From Dolomitihabitans soli (lineage in GTDB: Bacteria; Actinomycetota; Actinomycetes; Streptosporangiales; Streptosporangiaceae): a DNA stretch of 64,000 nt. Both the position numbers and the translations under genes were made by a program. Each line of letters opens with the position of its first letter. Position 1 is the stretch's first letter. The stretch is from positions 124,001 through 188,000 of the forward strand of contig NZ_JAKNTW010000002.1 of the NCBI RefSeq assembly GCF_022213955.1. Direction: 5' to 3'. Below, in pieces: positions 8,712 to 17,499 of this stretch. Under the pieces are notes generated by a model. That model made no database searches. It saw only the letters and a list, made by a program, of their open reading frames with translations, and was not told the DNA's origin.

Positions 8712-8768
8712 GTCAAGTACACCTGACACGGTAAAAGGCACCCCCGGCGATGTCAAGTTCACCTGACA
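8712..8768 (-). promoter_or_regulatory. promoter flanked by two operators for the membrane protein/XRE operon
   Basis: On the minus strand a consensus -35 TTGACA (8751-8756), a 17-bp spacer and -10 TACCGT (8728-8733). Two near-identical 17-bp boxes, at 8752-8768 and 8712-8728 (one mismatch), lie exactly 40 bp apart. One overlaps the -35, the other the expected transcription start. Each box contains an imperfect dyad TCAAGT-N2-ACCTGA, a suitable size for a small XRE dimer. The layout predicts autorepression. Confidence 0.75.
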
Positions 8769-8946
8769 ATGGCGCTGACCCCTACGCGCTCAGCCGGCCA
8801 CCTTCGCGGTGCTGATCGGCTGGTCGCTGCTGTACCGTCGGCGGCGGATGAGCAAGGCCACGGCCGGCTGACGAAATCCCGCAGGCCGATCGGCCCGTGG
8901 GAAGATCCCTTGGCGATTTCTGCTGTTTCCGGTGAGGAAGAGGACG

Positions 8947-9519
8947 ATGTACGCGATATCCCTGGGCGATGACGGTGCGGAGCTGCGCCCGCTCGAGCCT
9001 TGGCTGGCGGAGGAATTCCTGACCCACATCGACCGGGGACGGGAGTTCATCGGGCAGTACATCGGGATGCCGGACGCCGTCACGGACCTGGAGTCGAGCC
9101 GTTCGTTCCTCCGGGCGTACGCGGAGAAGGCGGTGACCGACACCGGGCGGATCCACGGCATCTGGACGGACGGCAAGCTGGTCGGCGGGGTCATGTTCCG
9201 GACGATGGACGTCGAGCGGGGCATCGCCGAGGCGGGCTGCTGGCTGGAGCCGTCGGCCGCGGGCAGGGGCCTGGTGACCCGGGCCGTGCGCGTGATCATC
9301 GACTGGGCCGTCGAGGAACGGGGCATCCACCGCGTGGAGTGGCTGGTCGCGGCCGCGAACGAGGCCAGCATCGCCGTGGCCCGGCGGCTCGGGATGACGA
9401 AGGACGGCGTGCTGCGCGAGATGTACCTGTACCGGGGCGAGCGGCACGACATGGAGATCTGGTCGATGCTCGCACCGGAGTGGCGGGCGGCCAGGCAGCC
9501 GTCTCGGAATCCCGCCTAG
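8947..9519 (+). CDS. GNAT acetyltransferase, RimJ/RimL-like
   Basis: 190 aa. A typical RimJ/RimL-type GNAT fold: FMRT-like beta strand (VGGVMFRTMD), acetyl-CoA loop CWLEPSAAGRGLVTRAVR and AANEASIAVARRLGMTKDGVLRE. Likely acetylates an N-terminus or small molecule. The ATG at 8947 follows GAGGAAGAGG; an upstream in-frame GTG at 8932 lacks a good ribosome site. It stands alone. The 180 bp upstream hold no supported gene. Confidence 0.85.
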   Translation: MYAISLGDDGAELRPLEPWLAEEFLTHIDRGREFIGQYIGMPDAVTDLESSRSFLRAYAEKAVTDTGRIHGIWTDGKLVGGVMFRTMDVERGIAEAGCWLEPSAAGRGLVTRAVRVIIDWAVEERGIHRVEWLVAAANEASIAVARRLGMTKDGVLREMYLYRGERHDMEIWSMLAPEWRAARQPSRNPA

Positions 9520-9583
9520 CCCTGCCGTACCGCGGCCTTCAGGAACCCGCCCAGCCTGCCGTACGGCGAGGCCGGGCGTGGGC

Positions 9584-10435
9584 TCAGGAGCCGAAGACGG
9601 CGGGCGGCGGCACCGGGGCGATGACCGTCTGGCCGTCGTGGATGGGGTGGGCTCCGGCGACGAACCGGGTCAGGTCGTCCCCGTGGACGCAGCGGGCCTG
9701 GGTGAGGCCGCCCGCGGCGCGGCGGGTCAGGTCCCGGAGCGGGAGCTCCACCCGGGAGGCCGCGACGATGAGGTTGCCGAACCTGCGCCCGCGCATGACG
9801 CCCGGCTCGGCGAGCAGCGCGACGTGCCGGAAGGTGTCGCGGACCGTCGCCACGAACCTGCGCGCGAAGGCCAGCCCCTTGCCGTCGGCCAGGTTGACCA
9901 GCAGGGTGCCGGGGTAGCGGAGCACTCTGGCCACGTCGGCGAGGTACTCGGCGGTGGCGAGGCCGACCGGCATGACGGCCCCGGTGAACGCGTCGAGCAC
10001 CACCAGGTCCGCCGAGTCGTCCCAGGTCGCCTCGACGGCGGCGCGGCCGTCGGCGATCCGCACCTTCAGCAGCGGCACCGACTTCAGCCTGAGCTGGTCG
10101 CGGACGAGCTGGACCAGCTCGGCGTCGGGCTCGACGACGGTCTGCCGGGATCCCGGCCGGGTGGCGGCGACGTAGCGCGGCACGGTGCAGCCGCCGCCGC
10201 CGACGTGCACCACCTCCAGCGGGCCGTCGTCGATCAGGTCGATCACGTCGGCCATCAACCGGACGTACTCGAAGTCGAGGTACTCCGGGTCGTCGAGATC
10301 CACGTACGACTGGGGGACCCCGCCGGAGGAGAGGATCCAGCCGTTGGGCCGGTCCAGGTCCTGGAGAAGCTCGACCTCGCCGAAGCTGACCGGGTAGCGA
10401 CCTGGCACGGGCTCGCGTGGCACACGTCTGGCCAT
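9584..10435 (-). CDS. spermidine synthase-like methyltransferase-fold protein
   Basis: 283 aa. Rossmann-fold motifs of the spermidine synthase superfamily: VVHVGGGGCTVPRYVAATRP, then VVEPDAELV (ribose-binding acid) and VVLDAFTGAVMP. In true spermidine synthases the last motif is usually DSSDP-like, so this belongs to the divergent actinobacterial group without proven aminopropyltransferase activity. The ATG at 10435 has AAGGAT upstream. It is divergent from the PBP gene, with an 85-bp shared promoter region. Confidence 0.75.
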   Translation of the reverse strand: MARRVPREPVPGRYPVSFGEVELLQDLDRPNGWILSSGGVPQSYVDLDDPEYLDFEYVRLMADVIDLIDDGPLEVVHVGGGGCTVPRYVAATRPGSRQTVVEPDAELVQLVRDQLRLKSVPLLKVRIADGRAAVEATWDDSADLVVLDAFTGAVMPVGLATAEYLADVARVLRYPGTLLVNLADGKGLAFARRFVATVRDTFRHVALLAEPGVMRGRRFGNLIVAASRVELPLRDLTRRAAGGLTQARCVHGDDLTRFVAGAHPIHDGQTVIAPVPPPAVFGS

Positions 10436-10520
10436 TAAGCCGGATCCTTCATGTTCGGTTCCCTTTAGTGTTGTTCGTTCTGATATACCCCTGGAGGACA
10501 CGCCCCCCGGGAGAAACCGT

Positions 10521-12047
10521 ATGCCGATGAGAAGGCTCCTCGTACTGCTGGCCGCGGTACTCGTCATGGGAGGAGCGGCCAGCCTGGGAGTGGTGGCCTG
10601 GTTCGGGCAGGTCGACGGCACCGCCGACGACACGGCCAGGTCCTACCTCGCCGCCTGGGAGGCGGGCGACCTGGAGGGGATGCGCGCGCTGGTCGACGAC
10701 CCGCCGAGCGACTTCGCGGACCGGCACCGCCGCTTCGACGAGGACCTGCGGGTGGACTCGCTCACCCTGAAGAGGGGGACCATCGTGCGCGGCGACGACT
10801 CGGCTGAGCTGCCCCTGGAGGGGACGAGACAGATCCAGGACCTCGGCGCCTGGCCGTTCGCGACCACGCTGCGCCTGGCGGTCAGAGACCGCGCCTGGAA
10901 GGTGGTCTGGTCCCCGGAGACGCTGCACCCCGCGCTGCGAGACGACGGAGAGCTGAAACTCAGCCAGGTCAAGGTGCCCACCGCCGAACTGGTCACCCGG
11001 ACCGGCTCGCAGCTGCCGAACGACAGCGCGGCCGAGCCGTACCTCGCCGAGCTGAACCGGCGGCTGGGCCGGAGCACCACCGGCTGGACGATCGAGTCGG
11101 TGCGGGGCGGCGTGTCCAAGCAGCTCGTCGTCTACCAGCCGGAACCGGCCAGAAAGGTGCGCACCACGCTCTCGCGTGCCGTTCAGGCGGCGGCGGCCCG
11201 TGCGCTGGACGGCGTGCGGCAGCCCGCGACGCTCGTCGCCGTGCGCACCGGCACCGGGGAGGTGCTCGCGGTCGCGGACCGCCTGGGCGACGGGCGGCGC
11301 GCCTTCGACGAGACGTACTCCCCCGGCGGGGCGTTCATGATGGTGACCGCCGCCGCGCTGTTGTCGGCGGGGCTGACGCCGGAGAGCCAGGTCTCGTGTC
11401 CCGCCGGGTACACGCCGCCGGGGGGCCGCTCGGTGGACAACGCCGGGCGCGCGGCGCACGGCACGGTCTCCCTGGCCGAGGCCCTGGCGCTGTCGTGCAA
11501 CACCACGTTCGCCCAGCAGGCCGTGGAACGGCTCACCGCGGGCCGGCTGGCCGAGCAGGCGGGGGCGCTCGGGTTCGGCCGGCGGCTCGGCTCCGGCGTC
11601 GGCGGTACCTGCGGCCGGACCCCGTCGCCGAAGCAGGAGGACGGCCGCCTGGCGCCGGAGGCCATCGGCCAGGGCAAGGTGACGGCCACGCCGCTGTGCA
11701 TGGCGCTGGTCGCGGCGGCCGTGGAGAACGGGACCTGGCGCTCCCCCAGGCTGGTGACGAAGAAGGCCGCGGCGGCCCTCGACAAGATCACCTCCAGCCA
11801 GGCGGAGGTCCCGGCGGACGTGCTCGGCGGGCTGCGTGACATGATGCGCGCCGAGGCCGCGCAGGGCCGCCTCCCGAAGGGCTCGGCCGGGCACTCGGGA
11901 GTCACCCGGCCCGGCTCGGACGGCCGCGCCGACGCGTGGTTCGTGGGTTACCGCGAGAACGTGGCCTTCGCCGTCTTCGTCAAGGACGGCCGTACGGCAC
12001 GCGCCACCGCCACCCCCATCGCCTCCCGCTTCCTCCGCGCCCTCTAG
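10521..12047 (+). CDS. degenerate (catalytically inactive) penicillin-binding protein
   Basis: 508 aa. It has an N-terminal membrane anchor (LLVLLAAVLVMGGAASLGVV), an NTF2-like MecA_N-type domain (about residues 35-135), a dimerisation-like region, and a class B PBP transpeptidase domain (about 210-508). The motif where the nucleophile SxxK should be reads SPGGAFMM: Gly270 replaces the catalytic Ser and Met273 replaces Lys. The second motif, Ser325-Cys-Asn327, is kept. The third motif KTG is replaced by His458-Ser-Gly460. It therefore cannot acylate penicillin by the normal mechanism. It is full length with no frameshift, so it looks maintained as a non-enzymatic wall protein. SD GGAGAAA supports the start. 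Confidence 0.85.
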   Translation: MPMRRLLVLLAAVLVMGGAASLGVVAWFGQVDGTADDTARSYLAAWEAGDLEGMRALVDDPPSDFADRHRRFDEDLRVDSLTLKRGTIVRGDDSAELPLEGTRQIQDLGAWPFATTLRLAVRDRAWKVVWSPETLHPALRDDGELKLSQVKVPTAELVTRTGSQLPNDSAAEPYLAELNRRLGRSTTGWTIESVRGGVSKQLVVYQPEPARKVRTTLSRAVQAAAARALDGVRQPATLVAVRTGTGEVLAVADRLGDGRRAFDETYSPGGAFMMVTAAALLSAGLTPESQVSCPAGYTPPGGRSVDNAGRAAHGTVSLAEALALSCNTTFAQQAVERLTAGRLAEQAGALGFGRRLGSGVGGTCGRTPSPKQEDGRLAPEAIGQGKVTATPLCMALVAAAVENGTWRSPRLVTKKAAAALDKITSSQAEVPADVLGGLRDMMRAEAAQGRLPKGSAGHSGVTRPGSDGRADAWFVGYRENVAFAVFVKDGRTARATATPIASRFLRAL

Positions 12048-12093
12048 TGCCGCCCGCGACCGCGCTGAGCCGCCTCGCCCTTCGGGGGTGGCG

Positions 12094-12513
12094 TCATCGT
12101 GGGCCGGCTTTGCTCAGGACGCGTTCGGTGAAGCGGGCGGCGTCGACGACGACGCGCTCATGGGTTCCGGTGCTGATGACGTCATAGCCGTCGTCGGCCG
12201 CCACCTCGAAGGCCAGGCGGCGGCCGTCGATGCCGGTCAGGCGCACCCGGCAGGTGACGCTCAGTCCGGGCGGGGTGGCCGCGCAATGGCTGACGGCGAT
12301 GTGGGTTCCGACCGTCTGCTCACGCGGCCAGTCCAGGTACGGCACCAGCGCCCGCACGCACGTCCACTCCAGCAGCCCGACGAGGAACCCGGTGGCCAGC
12401 ACGGGTGGCATCGCCGCGAACTCCGGCGACTCCGGGTACAACGCCGCGACGATTTCGCCGTGCGAGATCGGGAAGGTGAACTCGTGCTCCAGGTCGCTCG
12501 GCAGCTCACGCAT
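12094..12513 (-). CDS. hot-dog fold thioesterase family protein
   Basis: 139 aa. Resembles the FlK-type (fluoroacetyl-CoA thioesterase-like) hot-dog family: MPPVLATGFLVGLLEWTCVRAL with the central helix Glu, AVSHCAATPPG, and the terminal strand STGTHERVVVDAARF. Likely hydrolyses a small acyl-CoA; substrate unknown. It is convergent with the PBP gene and 54 bp downstream of the SodC-like gene on the same strand. Confidence 0.7.
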   Translation of the reverse strand: MRELPSDLEHEFTFPISHGEIVAALYPESPEFAAMPPVLATGFLVGLLEWTCVRALVPYLDWPREQTVGTHIAVSHCAATPPGLSVTCRVRLTGIDGRRLAFEVAADDGYDVISTGTHERVVVDAARFTERVLSKAGPR

Positions 12514-12567
12514 CGGTCACGCCGATCAGCCTGGCCGCCGGACGTCGCCGTCCGACGAGGTGGCCTT

Positions 12568-13215
12568 CTAGTCGTCGGACGGGTTCAGGGTCAGGCAGGC
12601 GACCCGGTCACCGGCCTGGCCGGCCTGCGGACCCGTGGTCGTGGTCTCCTTGGCGTGGATGACCACCGAGCCGGGGAGCCTGTCCTTCGTGAGGGCCCAC
12701 GGCTGGGTCGCGTGCGCGTCGCCGTCGCCCTCGCCGTTGGTGCTGATGTCGAGCCAGATCTCGTTCTCGCGGGTGGCGGGCTGGTTGGGAGAGGCGCTGG
12801 GCGACGCCTCCCACCGGAAGTGCGGGCCGGAGTCGTCGGGCTTCTCCCCGCACGCGTTGACGTGCAGGTGCGCGCCGTACTTCCGGTTGGGGAGCATGCC
12901 CTCCAGGAACAGCTCGGACTCGGTCTCCGTGCCGGTGGACTCGATCGTGGCCTCGCCCATCGCGCCGGAGGGGACGAGCTTCTCGTCGTAGACGACGGCG
13001 GTCGCGCCCTGCTTGTAGGGCTCGAACGTGCCCTCGCCGACGAGATGGACTTCCTTCCCGGTCGGGGAGCCGGTCGGGGAGCCCTCAGGCGTGGCGCCGG
13101 TCGGCGAAGCGGAAGCCGGGACCGCGCCGGGACCTCCGTCCTGGGGAGCCACCTCCTGCGCGGCACAGCCGGCAGCCAGAAGTGCGAATATGACAACAGG
13201 GAGGTGGCGGCGCAT
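12568..13215 (-). CDS. Cu/Zn superoxide dismutase-like lipoprotein
   Basis: 215 aa. Lipoprotein signal with lipobox LLAAGC (Cys17), then a Pro/Ser/Thr-rich linker and a SodC-like domain. Candidate metal ligands are GAHLHVNACG (HxH), SGPHFRW, GDGDAHATQ and VVIHAKET, in SodC order. The electrostatic loop is unusual (AHATQPWALTKD), so enzymatic activity is not assured. The ATG at 13215 lies 9 nt after AAGGGG; the ATG at 13224 abuts that site and is unlikely. Expected at the outer face of the membrane, detoxifying superoxide or carrying metal. Confidence 0.75.
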   Translation of the reverse strand: MRRHLPVVIFALLAAGCAAQEVAPQDGGPGAVPASASPTGATPEGSPTGSPTGKEVHLVGEGTFEPYKQGATAVVYDEKLVPSGAMGEATIESTGTETESELFLEGMLPNRKYGAHLHVNACGEKPDDSGPHFRWEASPSASPNQPATRENEIWLDISTNGEGDGDAHATQPWALTKDRLPGSVVIHAKETTTTGPQAGQAGDRVACLTLNPSDD

Positions 13216-13276
13216 CTCGGACATCCCCTTAACGGAGCCTACGGAACGCCACCGACTCTAACAAGTAATCGATCGA

Positions 13277-13564
13277 CTACACGCCGTGACTCTCCGCGAT
13301 GCGGTCGATCTCGCCCGCGAGTGCGAAGTCGGCCTCGGTGAGCCCTCCGGCGTCATGCGTCGTCAGCGCGAGGTGCACCTTACGCCAGCGGATGTCGATG
13401 TCCGGATGGTGGTTCCGTTCCTCCGCCCGCACGGCGATCTCGTCCACGACGCGGATGGCGGCGGGGAAGTCGGGGGCGGTGATGGTGCGCCTGATCTCCC
13501 GGCCGGAGAGCCGCCACTCCGGCACCCCGCGCAGCCTTTCGGCAATCTCTGATTCGTCGAGCAT
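13277..13564 (-). CDS. pterin-4a-carbinolamine dehydratase
   Basis: 95 aa, family-typical length. It dehydrates 4a-hydroxytetrahydrobiopterin in pterin recycling. Active-site signature ERNHHPDIDIRWRKVHLALTTHDAGGLT with the His-His pair and the conserved Trp/His. The start is the ATG at 13564. It lies 38 bp downstream of the hypothetical gene on the same strand. Confidence 0.92.
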   Translation of the reverse strand: MLDESEIAERLRGVPEWRLSGREIRRTITAPDFPAAIRVVDEIAVRAEERNHHPDIDIRWRKVHLALTTHDAGGLTEADFALAGEIDRIAESHGV

Positions 13565-13602
13565 GGGCCCACCCCACCACGGCCGGGCCGCCGTGTCCAA
13601 GC

Positions 13603-14172
13603 TCAACACGAGACCCGCGCGCGGCGGGCCATCGCCGCGACCCCGCGCACCATGGCGGTGGCGTGGGTCTGGGTTCGCGAGGTGGCGGCCTGCTCCAGGA
13701 TGGGCGTCAGGCACGGCATCAGCTCGGGGAGCCGCAGGAGGCTCCACTCGTGCCAGTCGGACAGGTCGGTGCCGCCGCCGTCGCGATCCTCTCCCCGGTA
13801 GGCCAGCAGCACCGGGCAGTGCCGGTTGATCTCGTGCAGCCACCGTTCGAGGTGGGCGTTGAAGGCCGCCACCCGGGAGGGCGCGGCGAACAGCCAGCCG
13901 TCCTCGCCGAGCCGGTCGCGCTCCCCCTCCGCCAGGGGATACCTCTTGACCAGCGCGGAGTGCAGCGAGAGACCGCTGGCCACCATGAGCTGCCGCCCGT
14001 CGCACCAGTCGAGGATCTCCGCGACCGGCTGCGGGATTCCGGCCTCCAGCTGCGACCGCTGGTAGCTGGAGGGCTCCCTGGCGAAACGCACGTGGACCTC
14101 GGCCCACATGTAGTAACGGGCCTCCCCCGCCCCGAAGAACGGGAACGGATAGGTCTGTTCGAGTTCAGCCAT
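13603..14172 (-). CDS. uncharacterised protein
   Basis: 189 aa, not recognised. Soluble, acidic, with no signal peptide or membrane helix; rich in Trp and Tyr (ARYYMWAEVHVRFAREPSSY, WCDGRQLMVASG). Coding is supported by consistent third-position GC and by its place directly upstream of the pterin dehydratase gene. It is divergently placed from nothing on its 5' side; the ngcG gene ends 86 bp upstream. Confidence 0.6.
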   Translation of the reverse strand: MAELEQTYPFPFFGAGEARYYMWAEVHVRFAREPSSYQRSQLEAGIPQPVAEILDWCDGRQLMVASGLSLHSALVKRYPLAEGERDRLGEDGWLFAAPSRVAAFNAHLERWLHEINRHCPVLLAYRGEDRDGGGTDLSDWHEWSLLRLPELMPCLTPILEQAATSRTQTHATAMVRGVAAMARRARVSC

Positions 14173-14258
14173 GGTGTGGAATCTCCGCGTGGCATCGGGT
14201 TCGAGGGGTGCGGAGAAGAGACGTTTCGGACTACCAACTGGATTACCGGCGAACCAAA

Positions 14259-15110
14259 CTATTTAACAGCACCGGTAGTCAGGCCGGACTGAATCTGCCG
14301 CTGGAAGACGATGTAGACCACCAGCATCGGGAAGATCGCCATGCTCAGCGCCGCGAACAGGCCCGGCCAGTCCGCCTCGTAGCCCGCGATCGTGGAGATG
14401 TCCGCGATGCCCTGGGTGATCACCCATTTCTCCCGGTCGCCCGACAGCAGCACGATCGGCAGCAGGTACTGGTTCCACTGGCCGAGGACGTTGAAGACGG
14501 CGATGCTGACCAGGCCCGGTCTGGCCATCGGCAGCATGATCTGGAAGAACGTCCGGGTGTGCGAGCAGCCGTCCATCATCGCCGCCTCCGCCACCGAGGC
14601 CGGCAGGGTGCGGAAGAACGCGGCGAGGAAGAACACGGTGAACGGCAGCGAGTAGGCGATGTAGACCAGGACCAGGCCGGTGTGCGTGTTGAGCAGGCCG
14701 AACTGGTCGACCACGAAGAACAGCGGGACCAGGGCGAGGAACACCGGGAAGGCCATGCCGGAGACGAACAGGTAGTAGATCAGCCGGTTGCCGGGGAACC
14801 GGTAGCGGGCGAGCACGTAGGCCGCCATCGACCCGAGCAGCATGGTGCCCGCCGTACTCACCGCGACGACCAGCACGCTGTTGAGCATGTAACGCCCGAC
14901 GTGGGCCGTCTCCCAGGCGCGGGCCCAGTTCTCCCAGCGGATCGCGCCCGGCAGCGTCCAGGCGTCGCCGAAGATCTCGGTGTTGTCCTTGAAGGAGGCC
15001 AGGAAGGTCCACAGCAGCGGGATGATGACCAGCAGCGCCCAGACGAACAGGGCCGCGTGCGACAGCGCGGCGAACGGGCTCCACCGGGGGCGCTTCGAGG
15101 GTACGGCCAT
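14259..15110 (-). CDS. ngcG: sugar ABC transporter permease, NgcG-like
   Basis: 283 aa, MalG-type permease of the CUT1 family with six predicted helices. The EAA loop that docks the ATPase reads EAAMMDGCSHTRTFFQIMLP. Third gene of the ngcE-ngcF-ngcG operon; its ATG is 2 nt after the ngcF stop. No ATPase gene is present, as usual for CUT1 systems energised by a shared MsiK. Symbol assigned by similarity to the N-acetylglucosamine/diacetylchitobiose importer. Confidence 0.8.
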   Translation of the reverse strand: MAVPSKRPRWSPFAALSHAALFVWALLVIIPLLWTFLASFKDNTEIFGDAWTLPGAIRWENWARAWETAHVGRYMLNSVLVVAVSTAGTMLLGSMAAYVLARYRFPGNRLIYYLFVSGMAFPVFLALVPLFFVVDQFGLLNTHTGLVLVYIAYSLPFTVFFLAAFFRTLPASVAEAAMMDGCSHTRTFFQIMLPMARPGLVSIAVFNVLGQWNQYLLPIVLLSGDREKWVITQGIADISTIAGYEADWPGLFAALSMAIFPMLVVYIVFQRQIQSGLTTGAVK

Positions 15111-15112
15111 GC

Positions 15113-16027
15113 TCAGTACTCGATCCTCTCGCGCCTGGACACCCGCAGGGTCAGCGCCGCGAACGTGATGGTCATGAAGAACAACGCGACCCCCATCGCC
15201 GAGGCGTAACCGAACTTGGTGTAGCTGAAGGCCGTCTTCCAGATCTCCAGCGGCAGCACGGTGGTGGCGTTCTCCGGCCCGCCCCGGTCCACCGACAACA
15301 CCTGGACCAGGGCGAAGCCGTCGAAGGCCGCGATCCCCAGATAGACCCAGCCGACCTGGAGGGTGTCCCAGAGCAGCGGGAGCGTGACGCTGAAGAACAG
15401 CCGGAACCGGCCGGCGCCGTCCAGGGCCGCGGCCTCGAAGACGTCACCGGGGATGGCCGCCATGCCGGCCGAGAACAGGACCACGTAGAAGCCCACGGCC
15501 TGCCAGACCATCACCGCGAGGATCGACCAGAAGGCCAGGCTCGGCTCGGTGAGCCAGCCGACCGGCTCCAGGCCCAGCCGGATCAACGCGCCGTTCAGGA
15601 CGCCGCTGTCGTCGGGCCGGTAGATCGCCTGGAACAGCACGCCGACCACGGCCACCGCCAGGACCTGGGGAAAGAAGAACACGACCCGGTAGAACTTCGA
15701 TCCCCAGATCCCGGACATGACCCCGCCGCGCACGCCGCCGCCCAGGTTCAGCAGGAAGGCGAAGACGAGCGCGATGGAGATCGTGAGGAGCGGCAGGGCG
15801 AGCAGCAGCACCCCGTGGTGCCGCACCGCCTCCCAGAAGACCTCGTCGTCGACGAGCCTGGCGAAGTTCTCGAACCCGATGTACTCGGGGTTCGCCGAGA
15901 TCCCGCGCCAGTTCGTCAGCGCGATCTGGAACGCCTGGAGGTACGGGCTGATCACGAAGACGACGTAGAGGGTCACCGGGGCGATGAGGAAGCCGACGAT
16001 GAACAGGGGCCTGCGGTGCCGCCCCAT
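15113..16027 (-). CDS. ngcF: sugar ABC transporter permease, NgcF-like
   Basis: 304 aa, MalF-type CUT1 permease, about six helices, EAA loop EAAALDGAGRFRLFFSVTLP. The ATG at 16027 lies 2 nt after the ngcE stop, indicating translational coupling. Pairs with NgcG to form the membrane channel. Confidence 0.8.
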   Translation of the reverse strand: MGRHRRPLFIVGFLIAPVTLYVVFVISPYLQAFQIALTNWRGISANPEYIGFENFARLVDDEVFWEAVRHHGVLLLALPLLTISIALVFAFLLNLGGGVRGGVMSGIWGSKFYRVVFFFPQVLAVAVVGVLFQAIYRPDDSGVLNGALIRLGLEPVGWLTEPSLAFWSILAVMVWQAVGFYVVLFSAGMAAIPGDVFEAAALDGAGRFRLFFSVTLPLLWDTLQVGWVYLGIAAFDGFALVQVLSVDRGGPENATTVLPLEIWKTAFSYTKFGYASAMGVALFFMTITFAALTLRVSRRERIEY

Positions 16028-16029
16028 CC

Positions 16030-17472
16030 CTAGACGCTCCGAGTCTGCTTGCTGACGGAGGAGTCCTTCTTGATGGCGTCGGCCTTCTTCTGCATCCGGT
16101 CGGCGAACTCCTCGGGGGTGATCCGGCCGGCCATCGCCGAGTTGGTCTGCGCCTGGGAGTAGTCGAAGAGCTCCTTGTACCAGCCCTCGAACCGGGCGTC
16201 GGTGATGATGTTCCGGCCCGCCGCGTCCTGCACCTTGGCCGCGCTCCGCAGGCCGGGGGGCAGGTCCAGTCCTTCGGCCGCGCCGTTGACCACGGTGAGG
16301 TTCTTGGTCTTGTCCGTGAAGCCCTTCGCGCCCTCCTTGGAGAGCATCACGCGCAGGTACTCCAGGCCGCCGGCGGGGTTCTTGCCCTTGGCGGACACGA
16401 AGAAGTTCTCCCCGACGCCGACGAAGAACGCCTCGGGCGGCATCTTGTCGGTGGCCGTCACGTTCGGATTGGGCATCACGGCGTACTCGAAGCCGGCCGG
16501 GGTGTCCTTGACCATCTCGTTCTCGATCCAGGAGCCGCACGGGTAGAGCGCGACCTTGTTCTGGAGCTGCTTGAGCTGGGTCTGGGTGTGGTCGAGGCCG
16601 AAGTACGCCTTGTCGCCGAACCGCTTCTGGACGTCGGCCCAGGCGGTGACCGCCTGGACGACGGCGGGGTTGCGCCAGGCGTCGTCGACGAGGTTGTCGA
16701 TGTCGATGAGCACCTGGTTGCCGCCGGTCTTCGCGGCGGTGTAGAGCAGGTTCCACGTCTGGTAGAACGGCCCGACCTGACCGGGGTAGGCGAACGGGGT
16801 GATGCCGGCCGACTTGATCTGCTCGCACAGGGCCAGGAAGGCGTCCCAGGTGGTGGGCACCTGCCAGCCCTTCTCCGCGAACAGCTTGGCGTTGTACCAC
16901 AGGCCGCGGTGCGAGACCGTGTAGTTCAGCACGTGTGGTTTGCCCGCGACCAGGGAGTTCTCCAGCACCCCGCCGGTCAGCGTGTCCAGCACCTTCTTGG
17001 CCGGGTCGTCGATCGAGGGCGCCTCGAACAGCGGCGTCAGGTCGGCCAGGTGTCCCTCCTGCTGGAGGGCGACCAGGTCCAGCGTCTCGGCCCCGGAGTT
17101 GTTCACCACGTCGGGCACGTCGCCGCTGACGAAACGCGGCCGGAGCTGGGTGCCGATCTTCTGGGTGGCCGTGTGCTTGATGACCGACTGGGCGTAGGTC
17201 TTGTTGAACAGCGGCTCGTGGATCTGGGTGGCGTAGGCGTCGGTGTAACCGCCGCTGAAGATGACCACTTCCAGCGGCGCGGCCGCCCGTACCCCGAAGG
17301 GATTGGCGGCGGAGGTGGCGGCGGCGGACGCGGTCGGGGCGGTGGAGGAGGCGGAACCACCACCGGCGGTGGCGCAGGCGCTCAGCAGGCCCGCTCCGGG
17401 TCCGGCGGCGAGCGCGGTCAGGCCGATGCGGCGCAGTACCTGGCGCCGGGTGATGTCGGCGGAGTCGGACAT
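16030..17472 (-). CDS. ngcE: sugar-binding lipoprotein, NgcE-like
   Basis: 480 aa. Tat-type twin-arginine leader (TRRQVLRRIGL) followed by lipobox LLSAC, so exported folded and lipid-anchored. An alanine/serine linker then leads to a family 1 extracellular solute-binding domain. The overall sequence resembles NgcE, which binds N-acetylglucosamine and chitobiose. Good SD (AGGAGGG) before the ATG. The promoter region holds a perfect 17-bp palindrome at 17500-17516. Together with ngcF and ngcG it imports chitin-derived sugar; that substrate is inferred from family resemblance. Confidence 0.82.
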   Translation of the reverse strand: MSDSADITRRQVLRRIGLTALAAGPGAGLLSACATAGGGSASSTAPTASAAATSAANPFGVRAAAPLEVVIFSGGYTDAYATQIHEPLFNKTYAQSVIKHTATQKIGTQLRPRFVSGDVPDVVNNSGAETLDLVALQQEGHLADLTPLFEAPSIDDPAKKVLDTLTGGVLENSLVAGKPHVLNYTVSHRGLWYNAKLFAEKGWQVPTTWDAFLALCEQIKSAGITPFAYPGQVGPFYQTWNLLYTAAKTGGNQVLIDIDNLVDDAWRNPAVVQAVTAWADVQKRFGDKAYFGLDHTQTQLKQLQNKVALYPCGSWIENEMVKDTPAGFEYAVMPNPNVTATDKMPPEAFFVGVGENFFVSAKGKNPAGGLEYLRVMLSKEGAKGFTDKTKNLTVVNGAAEGLDLPPGLRSAAKVQDAAGRNIITDARFEGWYKELFDYSQAQTNSAMAGRITPEEFADRMQKKADAIKKDSSVSKQTRSV

Positions 17473-17499
17473 CAGCCCTCCTGATTTCGGGGGGATCAG

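Noticed and set aside
8782-8873. C-terminal-looking membrane peptide (ATFAVLIGWSLLYRRRR)
   Set aside because: Only about 29 codons between two stops, no start or ribosome site. Could be a relic, but evidence is too thin.
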